Source of the DNA: CAZMUN01 sp964569815 | GTDB taxonomy: Archaea > Iainarchaeota > Iainarchaeia > Iainarchaeales > GCA-2688035 | DNA length: 19,677 nucleotides | Reading direction: 5' to 3' | Assembly (NCBI GenBank): GCA_964569815.1 | Contig: CAZMUN010000022.1 | Coordinates: 1 to 19,677, forward strand | In this document: positions 18,866-19,677 of the stretch, piece after piece | Layout of the letters: each line of letters begins with the position of its first letter | How positions within the stretch are numbered: position 1 is the stretch's first letter | Notes under the pieces: model-generated | Databases searched by the model: none | What the model was told of the DNA's origin: nothing | The model's input: the letters and a program-made list of their open reading frames with translations, nothing else | Made by a program: the position numbers and the translations under genes

Positions 18866-19677
18866 TCAGACCTCTTCCTCTTCCAAGTCCTTTGGAACAA
18901 CCACGTTGCCAAATTCCTGCCTGGCCTCGTTTTCCACATCCGAGTTCTTCTTATAACGCGGCGATATGTGCACTAGCACAAGCTTTTTTGCATTGGTTTG
19001 CGAGGCAACCCATGCAGCCTGCTTTGCTGTGCTGTGTTTTGTTTCCTTTGCCCTTGTGATATGTTTTTCCAAAAAGGCTGCTTCATGCACCAGTACATCT
19101 GATTCCTGTATTGCGTCAAAGTATGAATCAGAGGGCAGAGTATCCATAACGATTGAAACCTTTTTTCCTTTCCTTCCCTTTCCATAATCCATTACCTGCT
19201 CTGGCTTAAAGGTTTTTTTTCCAACCTTTACCTTTTCGCCTTTCTGCAGCCTGTTCCACAAGGGCCCTTCCGGAATTCCCAGCTTTAGGGCTTTTTCCCT
19301 TTGAAAAGTTCCCTCTTTGTCTTTTTCCTTAAACACGTAACCCAGGCATTTCACGCCATGCTTCAAGGGAAAAGCTTCAACTCTTGACTTTTCTGTTTCA
19401 AAAACAAGGCCCTTGCCGGCTTCCCTTACCCGTATTTCAAAATTCTTTTTCATCAAAGCGAGGTCCATTACTTTCTCTATTTCCTTTTTCACTCCCTTTG
19501 GCCCGAAAACGTTTAAGGGCGTGTCCCTTTCATGCATGGCCATTGTTGCAATAAGGCCAGGCAGGCCCAGAACATGGTCTGCGTGGAAATGGCTTAAAAA
19601 AATGGAGTGCACTTTCATGTAAGAAACGCCTGATTTCATCATCTGCCTTTGTGTTCCCTCAGGGCACTCGAACAAAA
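18866..19677 (-). CDS. rnz: Ribonuclease Z (tRNA 3' endonuclease), N-terminus outside window
   Basis: The C-terminal 270 or so residues of a tRNase Z, which cuts the 3' trailer from pre-tRNA. The visible part opens with FECPEGTQRQMM, normally 35-40 residues from the N-terminus, so about that much is missing past the window edge. The metal-binding motif is SHFHADH. The exosite-like region KEGTFQREKALKLGIPEGPLW is typical of archaeal RNase Z. Later motifs are VMDTLPSD (in place of the usual GDT), HEAAF and HISPRY. It is upstream of the nucleotidyltransferase in one unit. Confidence 0.9.
   Translation of the reverse strand, partial: LFECPEGTQRQMMKSGVSYMKVHSIFLSHFHADHVLGLPGLIATMAMHERDTPLNVFGPKGVKKEIEKVMDLALMKKNFEIRVREAGKGLVFETEKSRVEAFPLKHGVKCLGYVFKEKDKEGTFQREKALKLGIPEGPLWNRLQKGEKVKVGKKTFKPEQVMDYGKGRKGKKVSIVMDTLPSDSYFDAIQESDVLVHEAAFLEKHITRAKETKHSTAKQAAWVASQTNAKKLVLVHISPRYKKNSDVENEARQEFGNVVVPKDLEEEEV

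Noticed and set aside
1..19677. tRNA genes and CRISPR array
   Set aside because: No GGTTCGAATCC-like T-arm with matching acceptor arm and no regularly spaced repeats were seen by eye. A tRNAscan or CRISPR search would be decisive.

Overview
The window is archaeal chromosome. It carries an Orc1/Cdc6 initiator, the large subunit of replication factor C, archaeal-type PheS and PheT, an archaeal OLA1/YchF-like GTPase, a Nob1-like PIN protein and RNase Z. Many start codons lie about 25-28 bases after a TATA-like box, as in leaderless archaeal transcripts. Very short intergenic gaps, abutting convergent stops, A/T homopolymers and many small unfamiliar membrane or Lys-rich proteins suggest a compact, reduced genome such as a DPANN-type lineage. 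That placement is inference; no rRNA is present to confirm it.

Layout. 1-55: right end of an IS200/IS605-type element, with the last codons of a probable TnpB and the hairpin that ends its omega/reRNA, abutting a small membrane-protein gene (52-294, minus). 433-2309: a double Lrp/AsnC-like regulator facing a two-gene minus operon of a small membrane protein and a membrane-anchored ArsR-like regulator. 2420-3764: a polytopic membrane protein coupled to a small basic protein. 3765-3903: spacer with a 39-base imperfect direct repeat copying the 3' end of the next gene. 3904-4734: endonuclease IV-like protein (minus). 4796-5911: Orc1/Cdc6. 5908-7110: CPA-type cation/proton antiporter (minus). 7221-8645: a two-gene unit encoding a very Lys-rich protein with two HMG/YABBY-like boxes, then a small protein sharing its C-terminal domain. 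8649-9845: YchF-like GTPase (minus). 9899-11347: RFC large subunit. 11344-14458: pheS-pheT (minus). 14522-14923: PIN protein. 15004-16094: four small membrane genes forming a tandemly duplicated two-gene module. 16095-16880: exported membrane-anchored protein (minus). 16987-17676: UPF0173-type metallo-beta-lactamase-fold protein. 17738-18138: two small minus genes, one in doubtful frame. 18170-19677: RNase Z (cut by the window edge) followed by a sugar-phosphate nucleotidyltransferase.

How they fit together. Informational genes dominate: replication initiation (Orc1), clamp loading (RFC-L), repair (EndoIV-like), phenylalanine charging (PheST), rRNA or tRNA processing (PIN, RNase Z) and a ribosome-linked GTPase. 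The Lys-rich protein looks like a chromatin component. The best candidates for undescribed biology are that protein and its partner, the duplicated membrane module, and the membrane-anchored regulator operon. No gene-free stretch reaches 300 bases. I saw no tRNA, rRNA or CRISPR array.
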